This document shows, in pieces, positions 1 through 21,294 of a stretch of 64,000 bases of DNA. Every line of letters begins with the position of its first letter. Position 1 is the first letter of the stretch. Position numbers and translations under genes: made by a program. Source of the DNA: Alphaproteobacteria bacterium (GTDB lineage Bacteria > Pseudomonadota > Alphaproteobacteria > Micavibrionales > Micavibrionaceae); the NCBI GenBank assembly GCA_030750865.1, contig JASMHE010000006.1, positions 1 through 64,000 on the forward strand, written 5' to 3'. The notes beneath the pieces were generated by a model. It was not told where the DNA came from, made no database searches, and was given only the letters and a program-made list of their open reading frames with translations.

Positions 1-13013
<13,013 letters not shown>

Positions 13014-13098
13014 TTAAAAAATGTAGCTGGCATGAGGAAAACCGAATGGTAGCCGCTAAATAGACATTGTTTTGCAAAGAATACACTTCAACTGTGCA

Positions 13099-13127
13099 AT
13101 TATAAGCTTTTCGAAAACAAATTTAAA
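13099..13127 (-). promoter_or_regulatory. Putative promoter of the giant RTX gene
   Basis: On the minus strand a perfect TATAAT lies at 13104-13099, with a weak -35 (TTTAAA, 13127-13122) 17 bp upstream. It would start transcription near 13092, leaving a leader of about 95 nt before the ATG at 12995. It sits in the 300-bp gap after the coiled-coil gene, so the giant gene may be transcribed separately from the four upstream genes. The -35 is poor, so this is only a prediction. Confidence 0.4.
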
Positions 13128-13243
13128 GCTCTAACCGCTGAAAACAAAACAATTTTTCAACCTTTTCCAGTGAATCAACTCATCGCCAGACATACTGATC
13201 CATCCTCTCTATTATACAGGGGAAATCTTAAAGAAAACATTAA

Positions 13244-13266
13244 GGAAAAATAACGCGCGAACGCGC
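13244..13266 (-). terminator. Possible weak terminator after the coiled-coil gene
   Basis: Thirty bp after the stop of the 1034-residue gene, the minus strand has a GCGCG/CGCGC inverted repeat with a very short loop (4 usable base pairs plus a GTTC loop) followed by TTATTTTT. The stem is short, so termination may be partial, letting some transcripts read on into the giant RTX gene. Confidence 0.3.
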
Positions 13267-13295
13267 AGAAAATAAAGGATGACGGAGACGCGAAC

Positions 13296-16200
13296 CTATT
13301 GATCTTTAATCAAAAATTCTTTTTCCTGCGCATCAAGAGATTGACTTTGCAAACACTCAGGCGTTTCGGAAAGCATTTTCCGCAAAACCTTGTTCTCTTT
13401 TTGTAGGCTTGAAAGCAGTTTTTCGTCCGTTAAAGTGCCTTTTTCACGCAACATGGCACGCTCCATCTCTACCACGGCAAAATTCGTATCCAATACCTTC
13501 ATTTTGCCGGCATATAAACTGCCCGGCTTCGCGCAAGAAGCCTGCTTGTTTTTACGGTTGATTTGCGAACGAAGCTCTTCATTTTCCTGCGACAGCAAGG
13601 ATATACGCTCCCGTACATCCTCATCGACAGGCAAGACAGGTGGGACAGGCGCATCCACAGCAGTATCGCCCCCTGATATATCTTCTTTCACACTTCGGTC
13701 CACTGCGCCGCCCTTCGCACCGGAACGCATCATGACCTTATCCCCCTCTTTGAGAGGTTCCACAACCTGGTCCCGCGCATCTCCCGCACCAGAAGAGGTT
13801 TCTGTTGAAGCTCCTGTAGCCGCTTCGGCCTCTGCTTTTTCTTTGGCAAGATCAGGCGCCGTCGGGTTATCATCCACAATATCAAAGAACCCATCGCCCT
13901 GCACCTTCTGCTTCAGCGCAGCAATACGATCTGAAACAGCTGATGATTTTTTATTCAAAGCAGCCATACGACGTTGCATTGCTGCGTACTCATCACTCGT
14001 TTCGAACGTTTGAATCGCTTGTTTTTGCGCCGTCAATTTGTCATTCTGCGTTTTCAACGTCGACATATCGTTTTTCAGACGATCCACTTCCATTTTGGCA
14101 CGCGCGATTTCTTCGCCGCGGATTTCTTGCGCCCCGCGATACGATGCAACAATTTCGGATAATTGCGTATTTTCGGCACGCAATCTGTCCAAGCTATTTC
14201 TCATCTTCGCATATTCGGCCTTTTCACGCGCAAGCGCTTCTTTATCCGCATTTTCCTGCAACATTTTTTCTTCAAGCACATCCTGCTTCTGTTCCAGCGA
14301 TTCTTGCAACGCACCGATCGCACCTTCTTTCTGCTTCAACATCTGTTGCAATGTCACAATCTGTTGCTGCAAGGCATCTTTAGCCATTTCTGTCTGACGC
14401 ACTGTCTGCTCTTTTTCGGATACCAGTTCCTCTTTTGCATTCAGCGTCTGCTCAACGCCTTCAAGCTCGTCTTTCAGCACATCATTTTCAGACACAAGCG
14501 TACTGATCTTGCCCTTCATTTCGGAAATGGCAAGCAATGTATCATGTTCACTCAAACCGAATTTGGATGCTGTTTCCTCTGTTTCGGTAACAATGCGTCC
14601 TGTCGCATCTTCAATCTGGGATTCCAGTTGATTATTCTTTTGCGACAAGTTCTGCACCTGCGCGGCAAGCTTCTCTTTTTCTTCCCGCAGCATATCCATC
14701 GCGGCACGGTATTCTTTTTCAAGCTCGGCGCGTATCTCGCCCGACTTAAGCGAACTTTCAATCCGGTCTTCCTGCATCAATTTCGAGTAATCCTGCAATA
14801 ATGGCTGCTCACCGAGGTCACTATACAGGTTCATTTTCTCGTACACAGACGGCGTAATACGCGGCGCAGGAACAGACGGATCAATTTGCGCGAAATCATC
14901 TTCCATCGCCCGCACAGACTCTTCTTTTTCACGTTCCAGACGCTTGTTCTCGGTTTGCAATCTGTTGACCTGATTAAGCAACGATTCAATGGAATCGCTC
15001 ATGCGGACCAACTCATTGCGCTCACTATACGCAGAATGCAATTCCTCAATATGGCTGTATAATTTGTTTTTCTCGTTCGCAAGCGCCACAATATTGCCGG
15101 ACGCAACAAACGGATCTGCAATCGCATCACTTGCGATCATATCAAACACACGGCGACGCTCTTTCAGTATTTCGTTTTCTTCCTTGATCAGGTCGATTTC
15201 ATCCTGCAAACGCACAATTTCACCCTGCGCATTCTGTAAATCGCTTTCATCATTCAAACGCGACTGCATATTTTCAAGCCGCTTATTCATCACGATATTT
15301 TTATGCGCAAGCGCTGTAATACGACTTGTCATGAAGCGGTAAGCACCGGGATCGGTATCCGGCAGCACAAACTCGTCCTGTTTTTCTTCAGCCGGTTTTA
15401 TCGCGCCCAGCTCGCCCAATCGCTTATAAAGCTTGTCACGCTTTTCAAGCGCAGCAATTTTCTTGGTCAAATATTGTATCCGCTTTTCATACTGATATGT
15501 TTCTTTGCTTTCCTCGACAGATTTCTTGATCTTCGATAGCTGATCATTTTCAACCTTCGCAAGCTTCACGCGCAGGCTTTCTTTTTCCTTTTCCAGCAAG
15601 CTGAGCTTTTGCGTCAAACTCTGAATCAAACGATCTGTGGCAGCCACTTCTTTACCGGTTTCACCGCTAATATTCGCACTGCGCGCAATATAGGCCAGAC
15701 TGCCTTCGCCGCCGCCCTGTTTAATCAGCCCTTCAAGCAAGGCCGGCTCTTCCTGATACGCGCCACGCACTTCTTCCGATAGCTGACGGCGCACCGCCGC
15801 CTGATCGCCTGTCTCAGAAATGTAACACCCTTCCAGCGTTTCCAGCGCATCACCAAGCGTTTCCAGACTCACCGTGTAAGTCACACGCTCATAGGGAAAT
15901 TTCAAAAATCCACTTTCCCGGATTGCATCAAAATAACTCAGCTTGTTATCGACACTCATATACACAGCGTCTTCTTCTGCGGATACATAATCAAGATCAA
16001 TCGCATAGCTATCTTGCTCGATCAGCATTGCATTCTGCAATGCGCCATACAGCTTAAAACGGCTCGGCACCCGTGTCAGGAGCTGCACTTCCTTATCTTC
16101 ATTAATTGCGACATGAAGCTGAAACCCTTTAAAATAAGTTCGGGACAACGTACACAGCGCATCGTCATTCATTCCGTCCACATCAAGAGACACGCGCCAC

Positions 16201-16400
16201 TGGTCAATCGGGTTCACAGCAACTGCATTGTCGGCAGCGCGCACAGGCAATGCCACAAAAAACAACACACACAACACGACAATATAAACAGCAAAAACCG
16301 ACGGACGTTTTACGTTCCCCGGTTCAAAATTCAAACAGGCTTCCTTGCCCTTTATGATACTCGCCTTATACAACGACAAAGCGCTTTCCTTTTGTCTCAT
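13296..16400 (-). CDS. Secreted or periplasmic long coiled-coil protein of unknown family
   Basis: 1034 residues. A long charged N-terminus is followed by a hydrophobic stretch at residues ~34-52 and a signal-peptidase-like VRA-A site near 55. Residues ~57-195 form a compact domain with one cysteine in DALC and one in EGC that could pair in the periplasm. Residues ~230-860 are almost continuous heptad coiled coil rich in Glu, Lys, Gln and Leu. Residues ~860-935 are a Gly/Ala/Asp/Pro-rich hinge, and a shorter coil with cysteines closes the protein. It starts 40 bp after the TolC-like gene ends and precedes the giant RTX gene, so a role in assembling, tethering or energising that export system is inferred. 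An AGGA lies only 1-2 nt before the ATG, so the start is uncertain. I do not recognise a named family. Confidence 0.85.
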   Translation of the reverse strand: MRQKESALSLYKASIIKGKEACLNFEPGNVKRPSVFAVYIVVLCVLFFVALPVRAADNAVAVNPIDQWRVSLDVDGMNDDALCTLSRTYFKGFQLHVAINEDKEVQLLTRVPSRFKLYGALQNAMLIEQDSYAIDLDYVSAEEDAVYMSVDNKLSYFDAIRESGFLKFPYERVTYTVSLETLGDALETLEGCYISETGDQAAVRRQLSEEVRGAYQEEPALLEGLIKQGGGEGSLAYIARSANISGETGKEVAATDRLIQSLTQKLSLLEKEKESLRVKLAKVENDQLSKIKKSVEESKETYQYEKRIQYLTKKIAALEKRDKLYKRLGELGAIKPAEEKQDEFVLPDTDPGAYRFMTSRITALAHKNIVMNKRLENMQSRLNDESDLQNAQGEIVRLQDEIDLIKEENEILKERRRVFDMIASDAIADPFVASGNIVALANEKNKLYSHIEELHSAYSERNELVRMSDSIESLLNQVNRLQTENKRLEREKEESVRAMEDDFAQIDPSVPAPRITPSVYEKMNLYSDLGEQPLLQDYSKLMQEDRIESSLKSGEIRAELEKEYRAAMDMLREEKEKLAAQVQNLSQKNNQLESQIEDATGRIVTETEETASKFGLSEHDTLLAISEMKGKISTLVSENDVLKDELEGVEQTLNAKEELVSEKEQTVRQTEMAKDALQQQIVTLQQMLKQKEGAIGALQESLEQKQDVLEEKMLQENADKEALAREKAEYAKMRNSLDRLRAENTQLSEIVASYRGAQEIRGEEIARAKMEVDRLKNDMSTLKTQNDKLTAQKQAIQTFETSDEYAAMQRRMAALNKKSSAVSDRIAALKQKVQGDGFFDIVDDNPTAPDLAKEKAEAEAATGASTETSSGAGDARDQVVEPLKEGDKVMMRSGAKGGAVDRSVKEDISGGDTAVDAPVPPVLPVDEDVRERISLLSQENEELRSQINRKNKQASCAKPGSLYAGKMKVLDTNFAVVEMERAMLREKGTLTDEKLLSSLQKENKVLRKMLSETPECLQSQSLDAQEKEFLIKDQ

Positions 16401-16440
16401 TCCTCATCATAAACTTTTTACGCCTTAACAAACAATGCCG

Positions 16441-17781
16441 CTAGCATGCCTCGCAAAAATTATCCCCGCTTAGTGCGCCAACCTGCTTCAACAGCTTGAA
16501 CGTATTCAAATACAAGTTCGCTTCCTGCGAATTGCGTTTTTTCAACGCCGCATTCAAACGCTCTTCCCCTTCAATCAATTCGATAATATCAATCTCGCCC
16601 AACTCGAATTTCTCATAGTTTAACCGGCGGACTTCACGACTTGATTCAATTTCCTCGTCGGTCAAAATCATATTCTTCTGTATCGACAAAATCTGGTTGT
16701 AACTCAGCTTGATTTCCTTCTGCAGCTCTTTCAGCAATTTCTGCTTTTTCAGCGCCAGTTCGTTCAGCTGGATTTTCATACGTTCTTCGGCACTTTTACG
16801 TTTGCCGCCATCAAACAAATCATAGCTCAACTCGACGCCACTGGTGATATCGCGCTCCATACCGACTTCACCGCCTTCATCAACGATCTGCCGGAACCCG
16901 ACATTAAAATTCACAACCGGCATATATTTCGCGCGCTGACTTTTCAGCTGATGTTCAGCTGAATCAATATTCTTATTGCTCACCATCACATCAAAATTAT
17001 GCTTTGACGCCATATCGAGGTAAAAATCCATATCCAGAACAGACGGATCAAGTTCATCTGGCGATATTGCCGCGAATGTTGGCAACTTTCCTGTCAAAAA
17101 CTCAAGAGAACTTAGGGAATCCTTTAACTGCGCGCGCGTATTCTGCATATCGCTCTTGGCAAACGCCAAGCGGGACTTCGCATAATTCAATTTCGCCTTA
17201 CTCGTTGCACCGGCATCATAGGAAATTTCAATCTTGCTATAGATATCTTCCAGACGGCGAACAAAATCCACCATCTGTCTATAAGAACGCTGATTGCGAT
17301 AAACAGCCAGATACATATCAATTGCCTGCGTCACGACTTTTTGGCGCGCCACATCAGCCTTAATCTGCTCGGCTTCATATGCTCTCTCACGCTGCTTCAC
17401 AGACTCGGCGACCCGGAAACCGTCAAACAATAACTGCTTGACCGTAAAGTTATAACTTGCCGTTCCCGTCACATCGCTTTGCCCCGTTTCAATTTCATCA
17501 CCGGAGGCCGGATCATTAAAATCCTGCCCCATGCCGACACTCAAAGACGCTTGCGGATAAAGGCCCGCACGCGCTTCTTCAACGGAATAGCGGAGTTGCC
17601 CGGCTTTTGCTTCGGCAATCCCGACATCGGGGTTACTATCCAGCGCAAAAAGAATGATTGTTGATAATGACAGTTCCGGCGGCTCATAGTCAGGCACGCC
17701 CTGCGCCTGCACGACAGACACAGGAATCAGCACACAAAGCATTGCTGACACACGCAATATGAATTTCATATTTTCAAACAT
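16441..17781 (-). CDS. TolC-family outer-membrane efflux/type I secretion channel
   Basis: 446 residues from the ATG at 17781, which has AGGG about 9 nt upstream; an upstream in-frame TTG at 17823 has no such signal. A signal peptide ends near VVQA-Q. The mature part shows the TolC/LapE pattern of two similar halves, each with long amphipathic helices and a beta segment: the first half has SYNFTVKQLLFDG and the second has SGVELSYDLFDGGKR, the typical outer-membrane-strand plus LFDGG motif. TolC proteins form trimeric tunnels that dock on an ABC exporter and membrane-fusion protein. The gene is 48 bp after the MotB-like gene and in the same direction as the giant RTX gene, so it is very likely the dedicated exit duct for that protein. 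The protein ends in an unusual Cys-containing tail (FCEAC). Confidence 0.92.
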   Translation of the reverse strand: MFENMKFILRVSAMLCVLIPVSVVQAQGVPDYEPPELSLSTIILFALDSNPDVGIAEAKAGQLRYSVEEARAGLYPQASLSVGMGQDFNDPASGDEIETGQSDVTGTASYNFTVKQLLFDGFRVAESVKQRERAYEAEQIKADVARQKVVTQAIDMYLAVYRNQRSYRQMVDFVRRLEDIYSKIEISYDAGATSKAKLNYAKSRLAFAKSDMQNTRAQLKDSLSSLEFLTGKLPTFAAISPDELDPSVLDMDFYLDMASKHNFDVMVSNKNIDSAEHQLKSQRAKYMPVVNFNVGFRQIVDEGGEVGMERDITSGVELSYDLFDGGKRKSAEERMKIQLNELALKKQKLLKELQKEIKLSYNQILSIQKNMILTDEEIESSREVRRLNYEKFELGEIDIIELIEGEERLNAALKKRNSQEANLYLNTFKLLKQVGALSGDNFCEAC

Positions 17782-17829
17782 CAGAACTGACCCTAGAAAC
17801 GATAAAAAGAGAATGGCAAACAAAGAGAA

Positions 17830-18501
17830 TCACTTGCCGTCAGTGGCTACCAGTTTAACCCAATGATACGAATCGTCAATCTTTTCCCCTGAAATAATGC
17901 TTAAAGAGATCGTTTTTGTATCAACGTCGTCTTCAATTAACACATTTCGCACGTTAAACATCCGTGATAATGCAATCGTACGGGCAATCGACTCGGTTGG
18001 CGCTTCGCGGTTTTTCACGGCCAGAACATCAAAGCTGAGATCCGGATTTTCCTTCCGGTGCCGATCAACGAATTCTTCGATTTTCCCTTTGGTTTCCGGC
18101 GTGACGGTGATTGCATCGCTCCCGAACATAATAATCAACTCCCGCCCGCCATCAGACGCAAATGTCTTCTGTTCAACAGAATCCGACATGCTGGCACCCA
18201 GCATCTTGATCCGGTCGGAAAGCATACCGACTTTTTGCTTCAAACTTGCATTTTCACGCCGCAATTCAGATACAATTTCGGCTGCTGCGGCCTGCGCGGA
18301 TGCATCGGAAATCTGCTCGATAATGGCGTTCCGCACCGCTTCCCTGTCAACGGTACTGGTATATGTCAGCGTATAGAAATACAGCGCAACCGCAATGATC
18401 AACACCAGGAACACGAACATAATCAGCACGGATGACAGGATATCCACGAACCCCGGCCAAGCCAGGGCGCCCATATCTTCATCATCGCCACCACCAGCCA
18501 T
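17830..18501 (-). CDS. MotB/SiiA-like inner-membrane protein of a proton-channel pair
   Basis: 223 residues. A short charged cytoplasmic N-terminus leads into one transmembrane helix (~16-43) that carries an aspartate at position 20 in the setting WPGFVD, matching the proton-accepting Asp of MotB, ExbD/TolR and SiiA. A coiled stalk covers ~60-105, and residues ~115-215 form a periplasmic domain with a divergent OmpA-like (peptidoglycan-binding) pattern. The ATG follows the stop of the MotA-like gene by 12 bp, with a GGGAG ribosome site in the gap, so the pair is translationally close. By family knowledge such pairs turn proton flow into mechanical work. Next to a TolC channel and a giant secreted protein the closest known parallel is SiiA of Salmonella SPI-4. 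ZorB is an alternative relative. Confidence 0.85.
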   Translation of the reverse strand: MAGGGDDEDMGALAWPGFVDILSSVLIMFVFLVLIIAVALYFYTLTYTSTVDREAVRNAIIEQISDASAQAAAAEIVSELRRENASLKQKVGMLSDRIKMLGASMSDSVEQKTFASDGGRELIIMFGSDAITVTPETKGKIEEFVDRHRKENPDLSFDVLAVKNREAPTESIARTIALSRMFNVRNVLIEDDVDTKTISLSIISGEKIDDSYHWVKLVATDGK

Positions 18502-18513
18502 GCATCAAGCTCC

Positions 18514-20313
18514 CTAAGATTGTGTTTCGTCTGTATTGATTGACTTCAATTCTTCGATCATCGCATTAAGCTGCCACGACAAACGCGACAGATCAGCAAG
18601 CTTTTCACGTGTATCAGCACCGTCGAGCCCCTTCAGAAGCGATTTAATTTCATCCGTCAAGCGGTCTTGCGCCGTGCGCAGCGCTTTCAGGTCGCCCATC
18701 AACGCCTCCGTTGACTTTTCAAACCGGACACCGGATTCCGCGCCGGCACGAATAATCTTCTCGGCCTGCTGCATACTCGCATCAAGCTTTTGCGCCGACA
18801 GACCGATTGTCTTATCGACACGCTCCACAACAGACGCAATCGGCGCAACCGTTTTTGTCACGTCCGTTGTGTTTTTATCAAGGTTATCAATCCCCTGCCC
18901 AAGATCAGCCAGTGATTTCGACAACATTTCAAACGAAGACGCCATCTCTGTCTTAATCAAATTACCGACCTCGGCAACGCCGGACATATCATTCCGCAAA
19001 CCTGTAATATACTGCCGGATATCATGCAACGCATCCACGGCATCAGACAATCTGGCAAGATGCGCTGTTTGCTGTTCCACCCGATCGGCAATCTGTGGCA
19101 CAAGCGCCGCATTGCGCTCGATCATTGTCGCAACCTGCGCCGTCCGTGCATCAATCGCCTGCATCGAATTCACCACCGGATCAACAGCACGCTGTATCTG
19201 CCCTTCTATCGCGTCACTTTGCTGCGCAATTGTCGATACGGATTGAGACATATGCGACATCAAATCCTGCATTTCGGAGGAATACTGACATAACAGCGCC
19301 GTATTTTTCGCGACATCCTCTGTCTTTTCCGTTGATTGTGACAAGGTTGCCAGAAGCTGCCCCATACGCTTATGCGTCTTGGTCGCCAAATACGCAAATC
19401 CGGTCAGCCATGTTTTCAAATCATCAGATGGCGGCATATGCTTGGATTTGGATGCATTGGCAACCTTCGGATTAATTTTCGGAATACGATCATCAATCCA
19501 GCGCGACACATCCTCGACGAAGCGGTTATGCGCCCGCGCGCACACGAATGTATAAAGCCCCAAAAGTAGCGATCCACTCAACCCGAAAAGCGAGGAACTA
19601 AACGCAAGACCCATACCTTGCAGCGGCGCGGCCAATGACGTGATAAAGCCGCTCATGCCGTCATCACCGCCAATATTACCCATCTCGCCCAAGACCCGAC
19701 CAACGGCGTCAATCGTGGACAGCAGACCCATAAACGTACCCAGCAGCCCGAGCATAACAAGAATACCAGCGAAATAAGACGCGCCGGCACGGGCATTACT
19801 GAGCCTGTAACCGAATTTTGATTTAATCAGCATCGCATCTTTATCCGTAAAATTCGGATGATGATACTCGTTGATATTTTCAACAGCTTTAGACATGTTC
19901 TGGATATTCAAAAGCGCGCCATCTGTCGCCAGAGAATAGCGCAGCGCTTCCATATCATCTTCTTCAACAACATCCTTGCCGCAGACATAATCGACAAACA
20001 GCAAAAAGCGTGACGTGCGGAGCAATCTGTAATTCACAAACGTCGCATATAACATCGCCCCACCCGTCACGGTCCAAATCAAACCGTTCAGCAAGACGTT
20101 CGTTGAAAAATAACGAGAAATATTACTCCACCCCAAGACCAGAACGGAGACAAGAATAATCACCAGATAAAGCATCCACGGCGTTATATAATAGAAAAAC
20201 GAGCTTTTGATATTGCCCAGTTTTTCTTCGTCACGCTCTTGCGAGGGGAGAATAAATCCCATAATCGTAGCCGTGGCAGACTTGTATAGATTTGAAAAAA
20301 TGTTGGTGCTCAT
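18514..20313 (-). CDS. MotA/TolQ/ExbB-family proton channel protein with long helical tail (SiiB/ZorA-like)
   Basis: 599 residues. Four membrane segments are visible: ~41-62, ~72-92, ~178-200 and ~236-262. The last two contain the family signatures GLLGTFMGLLSTI and LQGMGLAFSSSLFGL. The remaining ~325 residues are predicted helical coiled coil with receptor-like Ser/Ala/Gln-rich heptads, far longer than in ExbB or TolQ and resembling SiiB or ZorA tails. It is the first gene of the minus-strand operon and is followed at 12 bp by its MotB-like partner. The pair should form a 5:2-type proton-driven stator. What it drives is unknown; position suggests control of release or display of the giant RTX protein. 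The ribosome site before the ATG is weak. Confidence 0.88.
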   Translation of the reverse strand: MSTNIFSNLYKSATATIMGFILPSQERDEEKLGNIKSSFFYYITPWMLYLVIILVSVLVLGWSNISRYFSTNVLLNGLIWTVTGGAMLYATFVNYRLLRTSRFLLFVDYVCGKDVVEEDDMEALRYSLATDGALLNIQNMSKAVENINEYHHPNFTDKDAMLIKSKFGYRLSNARAGASYFAGILVMLGLLGTFMGLLSTIDAVGRVLGEMGNIGGDDGMSGFITSLAAPLQGMGLAFSSSLFGLSGSLLLGLYTFVCARAHNRFVEDVSRWIDDRIPKINPKVANASKSKHMPPSDDLKTWLTGFAYLATKTHKRMGQLLATLSQSTEKTEDVAKNTALLCQYSSEMQDLMSHMSQSVSTIAQQSDAIEGQIQRAVDPVVNSMQAIDARTAQVATMIERNAALVPQIADRVEQQTAHLARLSDAVDALHDIRQYITGLRNDMSGVAEVGNLIKTEMASSFEMLSKSLADLGQGIDNLDKNTTDVTKTVAPIASVVERVDKTIGLSAQKLDASMQQAEKIIRAGAESGVRFEKSTEALMGDLKALRTAQDRLTDEIKSLLKGLDGADTREKLADLSRLSWQLNAMIEELKSINTDETQS

Positions 20314-20359
20314 ATTTACTCGTGTTCGGACCCGGGGAACTCCCTTATGAGAGATAAGC

Positions 20360-20388
20360 TTGTGCTAAGAATAAAAAACAAATATACA
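20360..20388 (+). promoter_or_regulatory. Putative truA promoter
   Basis: TTGTGC (20360-20365) and TATACA (20383-20388) with a 17-bp spacer point toward truA. The leader would be about 55-60 nt. It is interleaved with the opposing operon promoter in the 139-bp divergent gap. Confidence 0.4.
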
Positions 20389-20410
20389 AAGTGCAAGCCC
20401 AAGAGAGATA

Positions 20411-20439
20411 ATTATACATGCAGAATGCACAGTTGTGAA
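20411..20439 (-). promoter_or_regulatory. Predicted strong promoter of the secretion operon
   Basis: On the minus strand TTCACA (20439-20434) and a perfect TATAAT (20416-20411) are separated by 17 bp. This is the best sigma-70-type match seen in the window and lies about 100 bp upstream of the MotA-like start. It overlaps the leader and possible start region of the divergent truA gene, so the two transcription units may interfere. Confidence 0.55.
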
Positions 20440-20452
20440 TATGGTTGTGAAC

Positions 20453-21223
20453 ATGACACAAAAACGTTGGAAAATTGTGATTGAATATAATGGCCGCCCC
20501 TATTCGGGATGGCAACGCCAAACAGACGGCATACCGTCCGTACAGGCCGCCATCGAGGATGCCATTTACAATTTCTGCCAACAAAACATCACCATCCACG
20601 CCGCAGGGCGCACCGACGCAGGCGTGCACGCATTAGGACAAGTCGCGCATTTTGATCTGGATTACGGCGACCGGCCACTTTCAGCTTTTGATTTACGCAA
20701 GGCAATCAACGCACATCTGCGCGACGAATCCATCGCCATTGTACAGGCCGAAGAAGTGCCCGCCGATTTTCAGGCCCGCTTTGATGCAAAAAACAAACTC
20801 TATATCTACAAGGTACTGAACCGTTCCGCACCGGAAGCCATCAGTCGCGGCACTGTCTGGCACGCAAAAAAACCGCTGGATGTTGCCGCGATGCAAGAGG
20901 CCGCAACGGTCCTGCTCGGCCATCATGACTTCACAACCTTCCGTGACAGCCAATGTCAGGCGAAATCACCGATGCGTACACTCGACCGTCTGGATATCAT
21001 CGCCAAACCACGCGCCCATGACGGACAGGATATCGAATTTCACCTCGAAGCCCTGTCATTTCTGCACCATCAGGTTCGTAATATTGTCGGCACACTCGCA
21101 TTGGTTGGAAGCGGGAAATGGACGAAAGACGATTTGAAGTCCGCCCTTGAGGCGAAAGACCGCACAAAAGGCGGCCCGACAGCACCATCCGACGGGCTGT
21201 ATCTGGTCCGTATCGATTACTGA
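20453..21223 (+). CDS. truA: tRNA pseudouridine synthase A
   Basis: About 256 residues from the ATG at 20453 (MTQKRW); in-frame GTG at 20435 and ATG at 20441 are possible but add a non-conserved tail. It converts uridines 38-40 of the tRNA anticodon stem to pseudouridine. The catalytic motif GRTDAGVHA is present, as are the N-terminal YNGRPYSGWQRQ and C-terminal HHQVRNIVGTL motifs. Length is normal for TruA. It is divergent from the secretion operon and converges on dapE; no clear Shine-Dalgarno precedes any of the starts. Confidence 0.95.
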   Translation: MTQKRWKIVIEYNGRPYSGWQRQTDGIPSVQAAIEDAIYNFCQQNITIHAAGRTDAGVHALGQVAHFDLDYGDRPLSAFDLRKAINAHLRDESIAIVQAEEVPADFQARFDAKNKLYIYKVLNRSAPEAISRGTVWHAKKPLDVAAMQEAATVLLGHHDFTTFRDSQCQAKSPMRTLDRLDIIAKPRAHDGQDIEFHLEALSFLHHQVRNIVGTLALVGSGKWTKDDLKSALEAKDRTKGGPTAPSDGLYLVRIDY

Positions 21224-21294
21224 TTGAGACAGAGAGGGAGAGAAGTCAACCACCGCAACAGCACACAACACGACATCGACCCCACGGATTGCGC

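Noticed and set aside
17830..20313. Zorya anti-phage system (ZorA/ZorB)
   Set aside because: The pair is similar in architecture, but no ZorC, ZorD or ZorE homolog is present and the next genes are a TolC channel and a giant RTX protein.
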